The translations under genes were made by a program, and so were the position numbers. From assembly GCA_003248805.1 (NCBI GenBank), contig QFQY01000008.1:124001-188000 (forward strand): 64,000 nt of DNA. The letters are read 5' to 3'. Positions within the stretch are counted from its first letter, which is position 1. Each line of letters opens with the position of its first letter. Of this stretch, positions 43,201 to 48,668 are shown one piece after another. The DNA is from Chelatococcus sp. GTDB taxonomy: Bacteria; Pseudomonadota; Alphaproteobacteria; Rhizobiales; Beijerinckiaceae. Under the pieces are notes generated by a model. The model made no database searches. It worked only from the letters and a program-made list of their open reading frames with translations, and was not told the origin of the DNA.

Positions 43201-43761
43201 GGGCGAGGCGGCGACCGGGGCTCCCTTCTCCCCTTGCGGGAGAAGGTGCCGGCAGGCGGATGAGGGGTCGCGCTGGGCGTCGAGATAAGCCTCGATCCGC
43301 AAGAGCAGCCGGCGCATGTTCTCCGCGCCGCCGCCGGCGTGGAAATAGCCGAGCAGTTCGTCGGCGAAGGCCGCCGGCACCGTGCCGTGCTCCGCCAGGC
43401 GGGGATCGGTGCGCTCGTCGCCGGGCAGGATCGCGAGCGGGATGCCGTTCGCCCGGCAGGTGGCGGCGAGCTGCTCGATGCCGTAGCGCCAGTAGTCGAG
43501 CCCGCCGAGGCAGCGGACGAGCACGAAGCGACTCCGGGCCGCCGTCTTCTCGATCAGCAGGTCCGCCGAGAGCGGATGCCGCAGCCGCCGCAGCGGCGCG
43601 AGGCGCAGGGACAGGCCCGACCATGACGAGGAGGCCGCCGCCAGCGCCGAGAGGTCGCTGTCGGTGAAGGAGAGGGCCAGCACGTCCCCCGGCGGCAGGC
43701 CGAGATCGACGGCGTCCTCGCCGTCGTCGAGCCTGATCTCGCTGGTCGGGAGGAGGTGCAT
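40204..43761 (-). CDS. cobN: Cobaltochelatase subunit CobN (with two in-frame palindromic repeat insertions)
   Basis: CobN is the large subunit of the ATP-dependent aerobic cobaltochelatase (CobNST), inserting Co2+ into hydrogenobyrinic acid a,c-diamide. The product has 1185 residues; landmarks include GTHGTTEWLPGKAVALSG, VYPYVVDDPGEAAPAKRR and RIVMDLWASPTLRSGGEDIAHALTLMGAEP. Two foreign-looking segments are translated in frame: residues ~165-204 (DPSSACRHLLPQGEKGA..., bases 43150-43267) and ~469-507 (SPHPEEPRSGVSKDVPD..., bases 42241-42356). Each is a palindromic repeat, and both fall in the N-terminal half away from the motifs above. cobS and cobT are not in the window. Confidence 0.95.
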   Translation of the reverse strand: MHLLPTSEIRLDDGEDAVDLGLPPGDVLALSFTDSDLSALAAASSSWSGLSLRLAPLRRLRHPLSADLLIEKTAARSRFVLVRCLGGLDYWRYGIEQLAATCRANGIPLAILPGDERTDPRLAEHGTVPAAFADELLGYFHAGGGAENMRRLLLRIEAYLDAQRDPSSACRHLLPQGEKGAPVAASPFSPCGRRWPGAAGTDEGSRDISYLSPVALPSLFALGPNARPLGWREALAALPGDEPLVPILGYRSHVAAGDTAMGEAISAALAERGLAPLPLAITSLKDPAVTAELTALIAERRPALIVTTTAFSAREGADFVLDAADCPVLQAVPVGSARAAWAASPRGLSATDLAMQVALPEFDGRLGALPVAFKAELADPATGLGLRRLEPDAEGIAALADLAAGWISLAATPRRERRLALVMSDYPARGGRAGFAVGLDTPASVTAIRELLAEAGYDVAPAPVPSRSSPHPEEPRSGVSKDVPDASGASWNILRDAGLRPAPQDEGLDMMPALTSGPASLCLPLGAYRAWLDGIPGEARDALLAAHGEPEADPAFRDGAFRFRALRHGHLTVALQPARDGAPDRKARYHDPDAPPGHGYLAFYRALRESERIDALVHLGTHGTTEWLPGKAVALSGACWPALVTRGLPVVYPYVVDDPGEAAPAKRRLAALTLGHLPPPLAETEAAGETALLRDLVEEFSQARELDPRRADLVADEIRSRAEASGLAASCGVTPDLAMDEALTRLDAHLCDIAELPFRDGLHVFGAAPHDPASSASEREHLLRALDGRFVPPGPAGSPHRGRPDVLPTGRNLSTLDPRAIPTRAAARLGALAAGAVVNRHLQDMGDYPRRIVMDLWASPTLRSGGEDIAHALTLMGAEPLWDSASTRVTGFSLVPQAKLAHPRIDVTIRISGAFRDTFPAQIALLDQAARAVAALDEPDEWNEPAAARRRGEAGARLFGAAPGRYGAGMADRALDGDWTQAEELGAAYLAASDHAYGGPEGVAAADDGFAARIRVADAFVHASDTAGRDILEATSAADAIGGLAAAARTLGASPAFYSLDTSRPEAPKARLLAEDIARIVHGRLVHPRWIASHLAHGWRGAAELAEAFDTLFVYAASTEAVAEGLFDTVFRAWCADPEVWNRLEQANPQAAAAIRARFAEAARRGFWASRHNSAGAFLAREAAE
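42241..42356. repeat. Palindromic repeat element inserted in frame in cobN (type A)
   Basis: The ends are exact 18-bp inverted complements (GCCCTCATCCTGAGGAGC at 42241-42258 and its complement at 42339-42356). Inside are second arms around GTCTCGAAGGATGTTCCA and TGGAACATCCTTCGAGAC. The whole ~116 bp could fold into one long hairpin. It is read through as SPHPEEPRSGVSKDVPD...NILRDAGLRPAPQDE in CobN. Elements of this sequence type are frequent between genes in Hyphomicrobiales genomes (from general knowledge). Confidence 0.88.
43150..43267. repeat. Palindromic repeat element inserted in frame in cobN (type B)
   Basis: An ~118-bp element of different sequence from type A. The ends are CCCCTCATCCG (43150-43160) and its complement (43257-43267). 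Inner arms CCTTCTCCCGCAAGGGGAGAAGG-like and the mirrored copy around 43225-43248 give a long stem. It is translated as DPSSACRHLLPQGEKGAPVAASPFSPCGRRWPGAAGTDEG. The same peptide pattern is known from many spurious alphaproteobacterial ORFs, which supports it being a mobile repeat rather than native CobN. Confidence 0.88.
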
Positions 43762-43770
43762 CGCCCGCCG

Positions 43771-44838
43771 TCAGCCTCCCGCGAGCGCGGTCTCGACCGC
43801 GGCGCGGTCGAAGCCCTTGAGGCCGATCACGGTGAGCCGGCCCTGCCGGGCCTCGCTTGCGCCCCAGGCGCGGTCGAAATGATGGGCGACGCGCCGGCCC
43901 ACGCCCTGCACCACCAGGCGCATCGGCTTGCCCGGGACGGCGGCGAAGCCCTTCAGGCGCAGCACGCCCTCGGCCTCGGCGGCCTTGACGACACGGGCGG
44001 AAAGCTCTTCCGGCGAGAGACCTTCGGGCAGCGGCAGGGCGACGCTGTCGAAATCGTCATGGTCGTGATCCTCACCCTCGCCGTGATGGGAGGGGCGCGA
44101 GGCCAGGTCGGCCTCCGCCGCCGCGCCCAAGCCTACGATCAGCGCGGGATCGACCTTGCCATGGGCGGTCTCGACGATCTTGATCGCCTTGGGCAGGTGC
44201 TCGGCGATTTCGGCCTTGACGCGGGCGCGTCCGGCTTCGTCGACGAGGTCGCTCTTGTTGAGCAGGATCAGGTCGGCGCAGAGGATCTGGTCCTCGAACA
44301 CCTCCTCCAGCGGGTTGTCGTGGTCGACCGAGGCATCGGCCGCGCGCTGGGCGGCGAGCGCCTCGGGATCGTCCGCGAACTGCCCTTCGGCCACCGCCGG
44401 CCCGTCGACCACGGCGATGACGCCGTCGACCGTGACGCGCGAGCGGATGGCCGGCCAGTTGAAGGCCTGCACGAGCGGCTTCGGCAGAGCGAGGCCGGAG
44501 GTCTCGATCAGGATGTGCTCGGGCGGATTCGCGCGGTCGAGCAGGCCTTGCAGCGCGGGCACGAAATCGTCGGCGACCGTGCAGCAGATGCAGCCGTTCG
44601 GCAGCTCCACGATGTCCTCCGTCGTGCAGCCGGCGATGCCGCAGCCCTCGATGAAGGAGCCGTCGAAGCCGAGATCGCCGAATTCGTTGACGAGCACGGC
44701 GAGGCGGCGCCCGCCGGCATTCTCCAGCAGGTGGCGCACCAGCGTCGTCTTTCCGGCGCCGAGGAAGCCGGTGACGATGGTGCAGGGGATCTTGCCGAGC
44801 GTGGCGTTGGCGGGCGTGCCGGCCGGGGAAGCGGTCAT
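43771..44838 (-). CDS. cobW: Cobalamin biosynthesis GTPase/metallochaperone CobW
   Basis: CobW is a COG0523 GTPase thought to deliver Co2+ to the CobNST chelatase. The 355 residues show the P-loop TGFLGAGKTTLVRH, the metal-binding CxCC in LPNGCICCTVADD, LIETSGLALPKPLV and the NKSD base-recognition motif, then a His/Asp-rich metal-binding stretch (SHHGEGEDHDHDDFD) before the C-terminal CobW_C domain. ATG 44838 is the only sensible start. It sits 9 bases before cobN, fitting a direct chaperone role. Confidence 0.94.
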   Translation of the reverse strand: MTASPAGTPANATLGKIPCTIVTGFLGAGKTTLVRHLLENAGGRRLAVLVNEFGDLGFDGSFIEGCGIAGCTTEDIVELPNGCICCTVADDFVPALQGLLDRANPPEHILIETSGLALPKPLVQAFNWPAIRSRVTVDGVIAVVDGPAVAEGQFADDPEALAAQRAADASVDHDNPLEEVFEDQILCADLILLNKSDLVDEAGRARVKAEIAEHLPKAIKIVETAHGKVDPALIVGLGAAAEADLASRPSHHGEGEDHDHDDFDSVALPLPEGLSPEELSARVVKAAEAEGVLRLKGFAAVPGKPMRLVVQGVGRRVAHHFDRAWGASEARQGRLTVIGLKGFDRAAVETALAGG

Positions 44839-44842
44839 GATG

Positions 44843-45307
44843 TCATCCTTGCTGGCGCGCCGGGAGAGGCGGCACGCGCGCGACCACGCCCTTGCGGAAG
44901 CAGGTGGGTCGCTCTTTCCAGGGAACGATGCCGTTGGCGCTGGCGGCATAGGCCTCCGCCGCGCCGACGATGTCGTCGAGATGCGTTTCGGTGTCGAGAT
45001 CGCCGATCAGATAGGTCCATTTGCCATCGGCCGCGAAGGCGATGGTGCAGGGCCGCTTGCAGACGGCGAGGCATTCCGCCGGCAGCACCGGGATGGCGCT
45101 GCCCCTGGTGGCGAGGGCGGCGGCGAGCGCCTCGGCCAATGCCGCCCCCGGCTGGTCGAAGCCCTCCGGAAGATCGGCGCGGGCGCGCCGGCAGGCGGTG
45201 CAGACATGGATGGCCAGGTCCCCGGCGCCGAACGTCTCGGCGCCGGGGCCTTCCCCTGTCCGGTCCTGCAGGCTCTGGTCTTCGAGGGCGAGGTCGTCGG
45301 CGGGCAT
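44843..45307 (-). CDS. DUF1636-family predicted metal-binding protein
   Basis: A 154-residue protein of DUF1636, regularly found between cobW and cbtA in alphaproteobacteria. The visible Cys pattern is VCTACRRAR (CxxC), then LAVCKRPCTIAF (CxxxC), a thioredoxin-like [2Fe-2S] ferredoxin or metal-binding arrangement, plus a C-terminal ERPTCFRKG. Its role in cobalt handling is inferred from context alone. It ends 4 bases before cobW starts, so the two are co-translated. Confidence 0.82.
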   Translation of the reverse strand: MPADDLALEDQSLQDRTGEGPGAETFGAGDLAIHVCTACRRARADLPEGFDQPGAALAEALAAALATRGSAIPVLPAECLAVCKRPCTIAFAADGKWTYLIGDLDTETHLDDIVGAAEAYAASANGIVPWKERPTCFRKGVVARVPPLPARQQG

Positions 45308-45322
45308 GGCCGGCGCCCTCGC

Positions 45323-46066
45323 TCAGGCCGGACGGGCGGCGCGCCGCTCCAGCCAGGGCCACAGCTTGCCGACGGCGAAGCCGGTCGCGAGCCACAGCGC
45401 CGCCTGCACGGCCAGCGACAGCGCCGCGAAATGCGCCGCGATCTCGGCCGGGACGCGGCTCGCGGGCTCCGCCGGATGCGGCGCGCCGACGACATGCGGA
45501 AGCAGGATCGCAACGATGGCGAGCACGCGCAGCCAGGGCTGCTCCATGGTCAGGAAGACGAAGAGCCCGCCGGCCGTGACCAGCGCGGTCGCGAGCCACC
45601 AGATCTGGCGCTCCTTGAGAGCGGCGGAGGCCGCGCCCGGAAGCTCCGGCGCGAGACCCGTCGCCGGCACGAGCCCGAAGGCGAGGAAGCCGCAGGCGGC
45701 CCAGATCAGGGCGCGGCGCTCGTCGATGGCGCCCCCGGCGGCGATCATGCCGGCGAGCAGCAGCGCCGCGAAGCCGATCGCCGTGCCGATGGTGACGAGG
45801 CCGGTGAAGGCGGTGCGCTGGAGACCGTCCTGCGGTTTCCAGCCATCGCCCTCGTCATGCCCCTCATGCCCGGCGCCGCCATGGGCCAGGACGATGCGGG
45901 CTTCGCCCGAGAAGGCGGCATGCGACGGGGCCTGCAGGCGCAGCGCCGCCTCGTAGGTCTCGGCCTTCAGGATAAGCGGAGTGGTGGTGACATGCTGGAG
46001 CGCCGCTATGACGAGCCCAGCCAGAAGCCCGGCCAGAAGACTGACCGTGAGAACGCGCGTGACCAT
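45323..46066 (-). CDS. cbtA: Cobalt transporter subunit CbtA
   Basis: CbtA is the main membrane subunit of the CbtAB cobalt uptake system, often controlled by cobalamin riboswitches. The 247 residues start with RVLTVSLLAGLLAGLVIAALQHVTTTPLILKAE, the family hallmark, and have five hydrophobic segments. ARIVLAHGGAGHEGHDEGDGW supplies a periplasmic His-rich loop for metal capture. It follows cbtB by 13 bases. Confidence 0.9.
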   Translation of the reverse strand: MVTRVLTVSLLAGLLAGLVIAALQHVTTTPLILKAETYEAALRLQAPSHAAFSGEARIVLAHGGAGHEGHDEGDGWKPQDGLQRTAFTGLVTIGTAIGFAALLLAGMIAAGGAIDERRALIWAACGFLAFGLVPATGLAPELPGAASAALKERQIWWLATALVTAGGLFVFLTMEQPWLRVLAIVAILLPHVVGAPHPAEPASRVPAEIAAHFAALSLAVQAALWLATGFAVGKLWPWLERRAARPA

Positions 46067-46079
46067 GGCGATGCTTCCC

Positions 46080-46253
46080 TCAGTGGCAGGGAAAGGCGAG
46101 GCCGTGGCGCGTATCGTGGGCGGCGTTGTGCACGCTGGCCGATTCCGCGAAGCCGACGGTGTAGATCAGCACGAAACCGAGCGCGAGGGCGGCAGCGGCC
46201 GCCTTCACGCGCTCGGACAGGCCGGCTTTGACGGAAATGGAAGCGGTGGTCAT
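46080..46253 (-). CDS. cbtB: Cobalt transporter subunit CbtB
   Basis: CbtB is a one-helix partner of CbtA with a His-rich end. The 57-residue product starts at 46253 (MTTASISVKAG), has one membrane segment (AAAALALGFVLIYTVGF) and ends HNAAHDTRHGLAFPCH with four His and a Cys for metal binding. It is short but conserved. It is the first gene after the cobalamin riboswitch, so cobalt uptake is shut off by sufficient B12. Confidence 0.9.
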   Translation of the reverse strand: MTTASISVKAGLSERVKAAAAALALGFVLIYTVGFAESASVHNAAHDTRHGLAFPCH

Positions 46254-46299
46254 GGGTCGTCTCCTTGGCCGCCCCGCCGGCGGCCGTGTGGATCGTTGC

Positions 46300-46480
46300 G
46301 GGTCGACGGCAGGTCTCCTGGCTCGCGGGTCAGTCGCCTCGTCACCGCCTTCCCGGAGCGGATGCTCCAGTGGCCGATGGCGATGAGGCTCGCCGCTTAC
46401 AGTTGCGGGGGCAGCCGCGGCATTGGGCGAAAAGCCCGCACCGCGTTCCCTTTTCACCTCCTCGCGGAGGCACCGTCGCC
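46300..46480 (-). ncRNA. Cobalamin riboswitch (AdoCbl) upstream of cbtB
   Basis: Read on the minus strand, the region contains, in order: GGTGCC with an AAAAGGGAA segment (P2/P3 region), GCCGCGGCTGCCCCCGCAAC and TGTAAGCGG (receptor core), the B12 box element GCCACTG (plus-strand complement at 46369-46375), CGGGAAGGCG, and GAGCCAGGAGACCTGCC at the 3' end. These are the canonical core elements of the cobalamin riboswitch. The 3' end is about 55 bases before the cbtB start. It probably controls cbtB-cbtA-DUF1636-cobW-cobN and perhaps the genes beyond. Confidence 0.95.
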
Positions 46481-46521
46481 ACGATCATTAGCCATCTGAC
46501 GGCGGCTGTGCAATGCAGTTG

Positions 46522-46615
46522 CCGTCATTCCCGGGCGTAGCGCAGCGCCGACCCGGGAATCGCAAGGCCCGGGGTCCCCTTGCGGGAGCGCTCGGGCCGA
46601 GCCCGCGCATGACGG
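46522..46615. repeat. CGTCAT...ATGACG dispersed palindromic element
   Basis: CCGTCATTCCCGGG...ends CATGACGG, with inner arms CCCGGG/CCCGGG and CCTTGCGG. It lies between the riboswitch and cobP, which are divergent. An in-frame ATG at 46609 falls inside the repeat's terminal CATGACGG, so it should not be taken as the cobP start. Confidence 0.78.
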
Positions 46616-46629
46616 TTGAGGATCGGCCT

Positions 46630-47142
46630 TTGGATATCCCCCATCTCACCCTGGTGCTCGGCGGCGCGCGCTCCGGCAAGAGCCGCCATGCCGAGGCGCT
46701 GATCGAGGCGTTGCCGCCGCCCTGGACGTATGTCGCCACCGCGCAGGCCTATGACGGGGAGATGCGCGCGCGCATCGCCGAGCATCGCCTGCGCCGGTCC
46801 GCGGCCTGGGCGACCGTCGACGCGCCGCTGGCGCTGCCGGAGGCGATTCGCGCCGTGCCGGCGGGGCGGCCCGTTCTGGTCGATTGCCTGACGCTCTGGC
46901 TCACCAACCTCATCCTGGCGGAGCAGGACGTCGCCGCCGCCGCGCGCGCCCTGATCGCCGCCTGCGAGGAGGCGAGGGGGCCCGTCGTGCTGGTCTCCAA
47001 CGAGGTCGGGCTCGGTATCGTGCCGGAGAATGCGCTCGCCCGGCGCTTCCGCGACGAGGCCGGCCGGCTCCACCAGAGCCTCGCCGCCCGCGCCGGCCGC
47101 GTGGTCTTCATGGTCGCCGGGCTGCCCATGCAGGTGAAGTAG
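46630..47142 (+). CDS. cobP: Adenosylcobinamide kinase / adenosylcobinamide-phosphate guanylyltransferase
   Basis: CobP (CobU in enterics) phosphorylates adenosylcobinamide and then adds GMP. The TTG at 46630 is chosen: GAGGA lies 7 bases upstream and the result is 170 residues, the normal length, beginning with DIPHLTLVLGGARSGKSRHAE (P-loop). The ATG at 46609 is inside a repeat. Other motifs: YVATAQAYDGEMRARIAEHR, LVDCLTLWLTNL, VSNEVGLGIVPENALARRFRDEAGRLHQ. cobO follows 27 bases later. Confidence 0.92.
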   Translation: MDIPHLTLVLGGARSGKSRHAEALIEALPPPWTYVATAQAYDGEMRARIAEHRLRRSAAWATVDAPLALPEAIRAVPAGRPVLVDCLTLWLTNLILAEQDVAAAARALIAACEEARGPVVLVSNEVGLGIVPENALARRFRDEAGRLHQSLAARAGRVVFMVAGLPMQVK

Positions 47143-47169
47143 TACGAGTGACGTGATGCAGGTGACGCG

Positions 47170-47781
47170 ATGACGATCGACGAGGCCGAGGCCGCCCGCC
47201 ACAAGGCGAAGATGGAGAAGCGCAAGGCGGTGCAGGACGCCGAGGTCGCCTCCAAGACCCTCGAAAAGGGGCTGCTGATCGTCAACACCGGGCCCGGCAA
47301 GGGTAAGTCGACGGCGGCTTTCGGGCTGATCATGCGCGCGCTCGGCCATGGCTGGCGCGTCGGCGTGGTGCAGTTCGTCAAGGGCGCCTGGGAGACCGGA
47401 GAGCGCCGCGCGCTCGAACGCTTCGCCGACCGGGTCGCATGGCACAGCATGGGCGAGGGCTTCACCTGGGAGACGCAGGACAAGGCCCGCGACATCGCCG
47501 CCGCGACCCGCGCCTTCGACAAGGCGAAGGAGCTGATGGCCGACGAAAGCATCCGCCTGCTCGTGCTCGACGAGCTCAACATCGCGCTGCGCTACGACTA
47601 CCTCCCGCTCGACGAGGTGGTCGCGACGCTGTCCGCCCGCCGGCCGGACCTCCATGTCGTGGTGACGGGTCGCAACGCCAAGCCGGAGCTGATCGCCGCC
47701 GCCGATCTGGTGACCGAGATGACGCTGGTGAAGCACCACTTCGCGGCGGGGGTGAAGGCGCAGGAGGGGATCGAGTTCTAA
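47170..47781 (+). CDS. cobO: Cob(I)yrinic acid a,c-diamide adenosyltransferase CobO
   Basis: CobO transfers the adenosyl group from ATP to Co(I) corrinoid. The 203-residue product has an N-terminal Lys-rich helix, the P-loop VNTGPGKGKSTAAFGL near residue 40, VGVVQFVKGAWETGERRALERF, GEGFTWETQD, LLVLDELNIALRYDYLPLDEV and VVVTGRNAKPELIAAADLVTEM. All are family signatures. It forms a + strand pair with cobP. Confidence 0.95.
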   Translation: MTIDEAEAARHKAKMEKRKAVQDAEVASKTLEKGLLIVNTGPGKGKSTAAFGLIMRALGHGWRVGVVQFVKGAWETGERRALERFADRVAWHSMGEGFTWETQDKARDIAAATRAFDKAKELMADESIRLLVLDELNIALRYDYLPLDEVVATLSARRPDLHVVVTGRNAKPELIAAADLVTEMTLVKHHFAAGVKAQEGIEF

Positions 47782-47807
47782 CGCAGCGTCCGTCGGACCG
47801 AGGCCCG

Positions 47808-47911
47808 TGTCGTCACTGCGCGGGGCCATGGCGACGAAGCCGCCCAGGACGACCTGGCAAGATGCTGAGCCAACCCCTGCGGATTCTTCACGGTGCTGGC
47901 AATAACGACGT
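47808..47911. repeat. Degenerate dispersed palindromic repeat
   Basis: The 270-base gap between cobO and the TetR gene begins with CGTCACTGCGCGGGGCCATG...GCGACGAAGC and ends in a loosely complementary GGTGCTGGCAATAACGACG, a decayed version of the CGTCATTGCGAGG...GAAGCAATCC repeat type. Nothing else gene-like is seen in this gap apart from the TetR operator downstream. Confidence 0.5.
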
Positions 47912-48008
47912 GTTGCTCGTCGCAAGCGGGCGCTGCCCTCCCCGTCGGTGGACGCCTTGGCGGTTGAGGCCCTTCCATCATGCAGGCGCTTGACGGCAGC
48001 AGGCTTTG

Positions 48009-48046
48009 CTCTCAAATTGAATTTGAATTCAGATTCAATTTGAGAG
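48009..48046. promoter_or_regulatory. Palindromic operator, probable TetR autoregulation site
   Basis: CTCTCAAATTGAAT (48009-48022) and its exact complement (48033-48046) flank a palindromic TGAATTCA core, a 38-bp AT-rich near-perfect palindrome. It ends 5 bases before the TetR ATG and so covers its ribosome-binding region. TTGAAT-type half sites repeat inside it, suggesting binding of two dimers. Position and symmetry make it the likely operator of the adjacent regulator controlling itself and the acyl-CoA dehydrogenase. Confidence 0.8.
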
Positions 48047-48051
48047 TGCCC

Positions 48052-48657
48052 ATGCCTGAGCGGATACCGAAGCAACCGCGCAAGGCCGGGAAGCGCGAGG
48101 CGATCCTCGCTGCGGCGCGCGGCATCGTCGCGGAGGTCGGCTTCTACGAGACCTCGATCGCCGCAGTCGCTGCCGCCAGCGGCGTCTCGACCGGCAGCGT
48201 CTACTCCTATTTCGCCTCCAAGGCCGACCTCATGGCCGAGATCGTCGCGGCCGTGTCGTCGCGCGAACTCGCCGTGCTCCGCGAGATCGCCGCGAGCGAT
48301 GCACCCGTCGCCGAGCGGCTCACCGCCGCAGTGGAAGCCTTCGCCCGCCGCGCCTTTGCCAATCGCCGCCTCGCCTGGTCGATGATCGCCGAGCCTGCCG
48401 ACCCGGCCGTCGATGCGACACGGCTCGACTATCGCCGTGAGATCGCCGGCATTTTCCGCGCGCTGGTGGTCGAAGGTGAAGGGCAGGGCGCGTTCCGCGC
48501 GGTCGACCCCGATGCCGCCGCTGCGATGATCGTTGGCGGCTTCATGGAGGCGCTGATCGGCCCGCTCTCGCCAGACCGTCCGATGACACCCGAGCGCGGC
48601 CGCGAGATCGCGGCCGCGCTGGCTGATCTCTCCCTTGCAGCACTCGTCAGCCGTTGA
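48052..48657 (+). CDS. TetR-family transcriptional regulator
   Basis: A 201-residue TetR regulator with an N-terminal helix-turn-helix (REAILAAARGIVAEVGFYETSIAAVAAASGVSTGSVYSYFASKADLMAEIV, read in parts) and a helical C-terminal ligand domain. ATG 48052 is preferred; a GTG at 48046 also exists, but both lie at the end of the operator palindrome. It is followed after 11 bases by the AidB-like acyl-CoA dehydrogenase, so it most likely represses that gene and itself, responding to an acyl-CoA or fatty-acid-like ligand (inference from similar pairs). Confidence 0.88.
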   Translation: MPERIPKQPRKAGKREAILAAARGIVAEVGFYETSIAAVAAASGVSTGSVYSYFASKADLMAEIVAAVSSRELAVLREIAASDAPVAERLTAAVEAFARRAFANRRLAWSMIAEPADPAVDATRLDYRREIAGIFRALVVEGEGQGAFRAVDPDAAAAMIVGGFMEALIGPLSPDRPMTPERGREIAAALADLSLAALVSR

Positions 48658-48668
48658 GGACAAGCCGC

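Noticed and set aside
41000..43761. cobN as a pseudogene because of the foreign segments
   Set aside because: Both inserted repeats are in frame and the gene is open from start to stop with all conserved motifs, so it is annotated as intact.
46609..46611. ATG as the cobP start
   Set aside because: The codon lies inside the terminal CATGACGG of a repeat element and lacks an SD; the TTG at 46630 has GAGGA 7 bases upstream and gives the family length.
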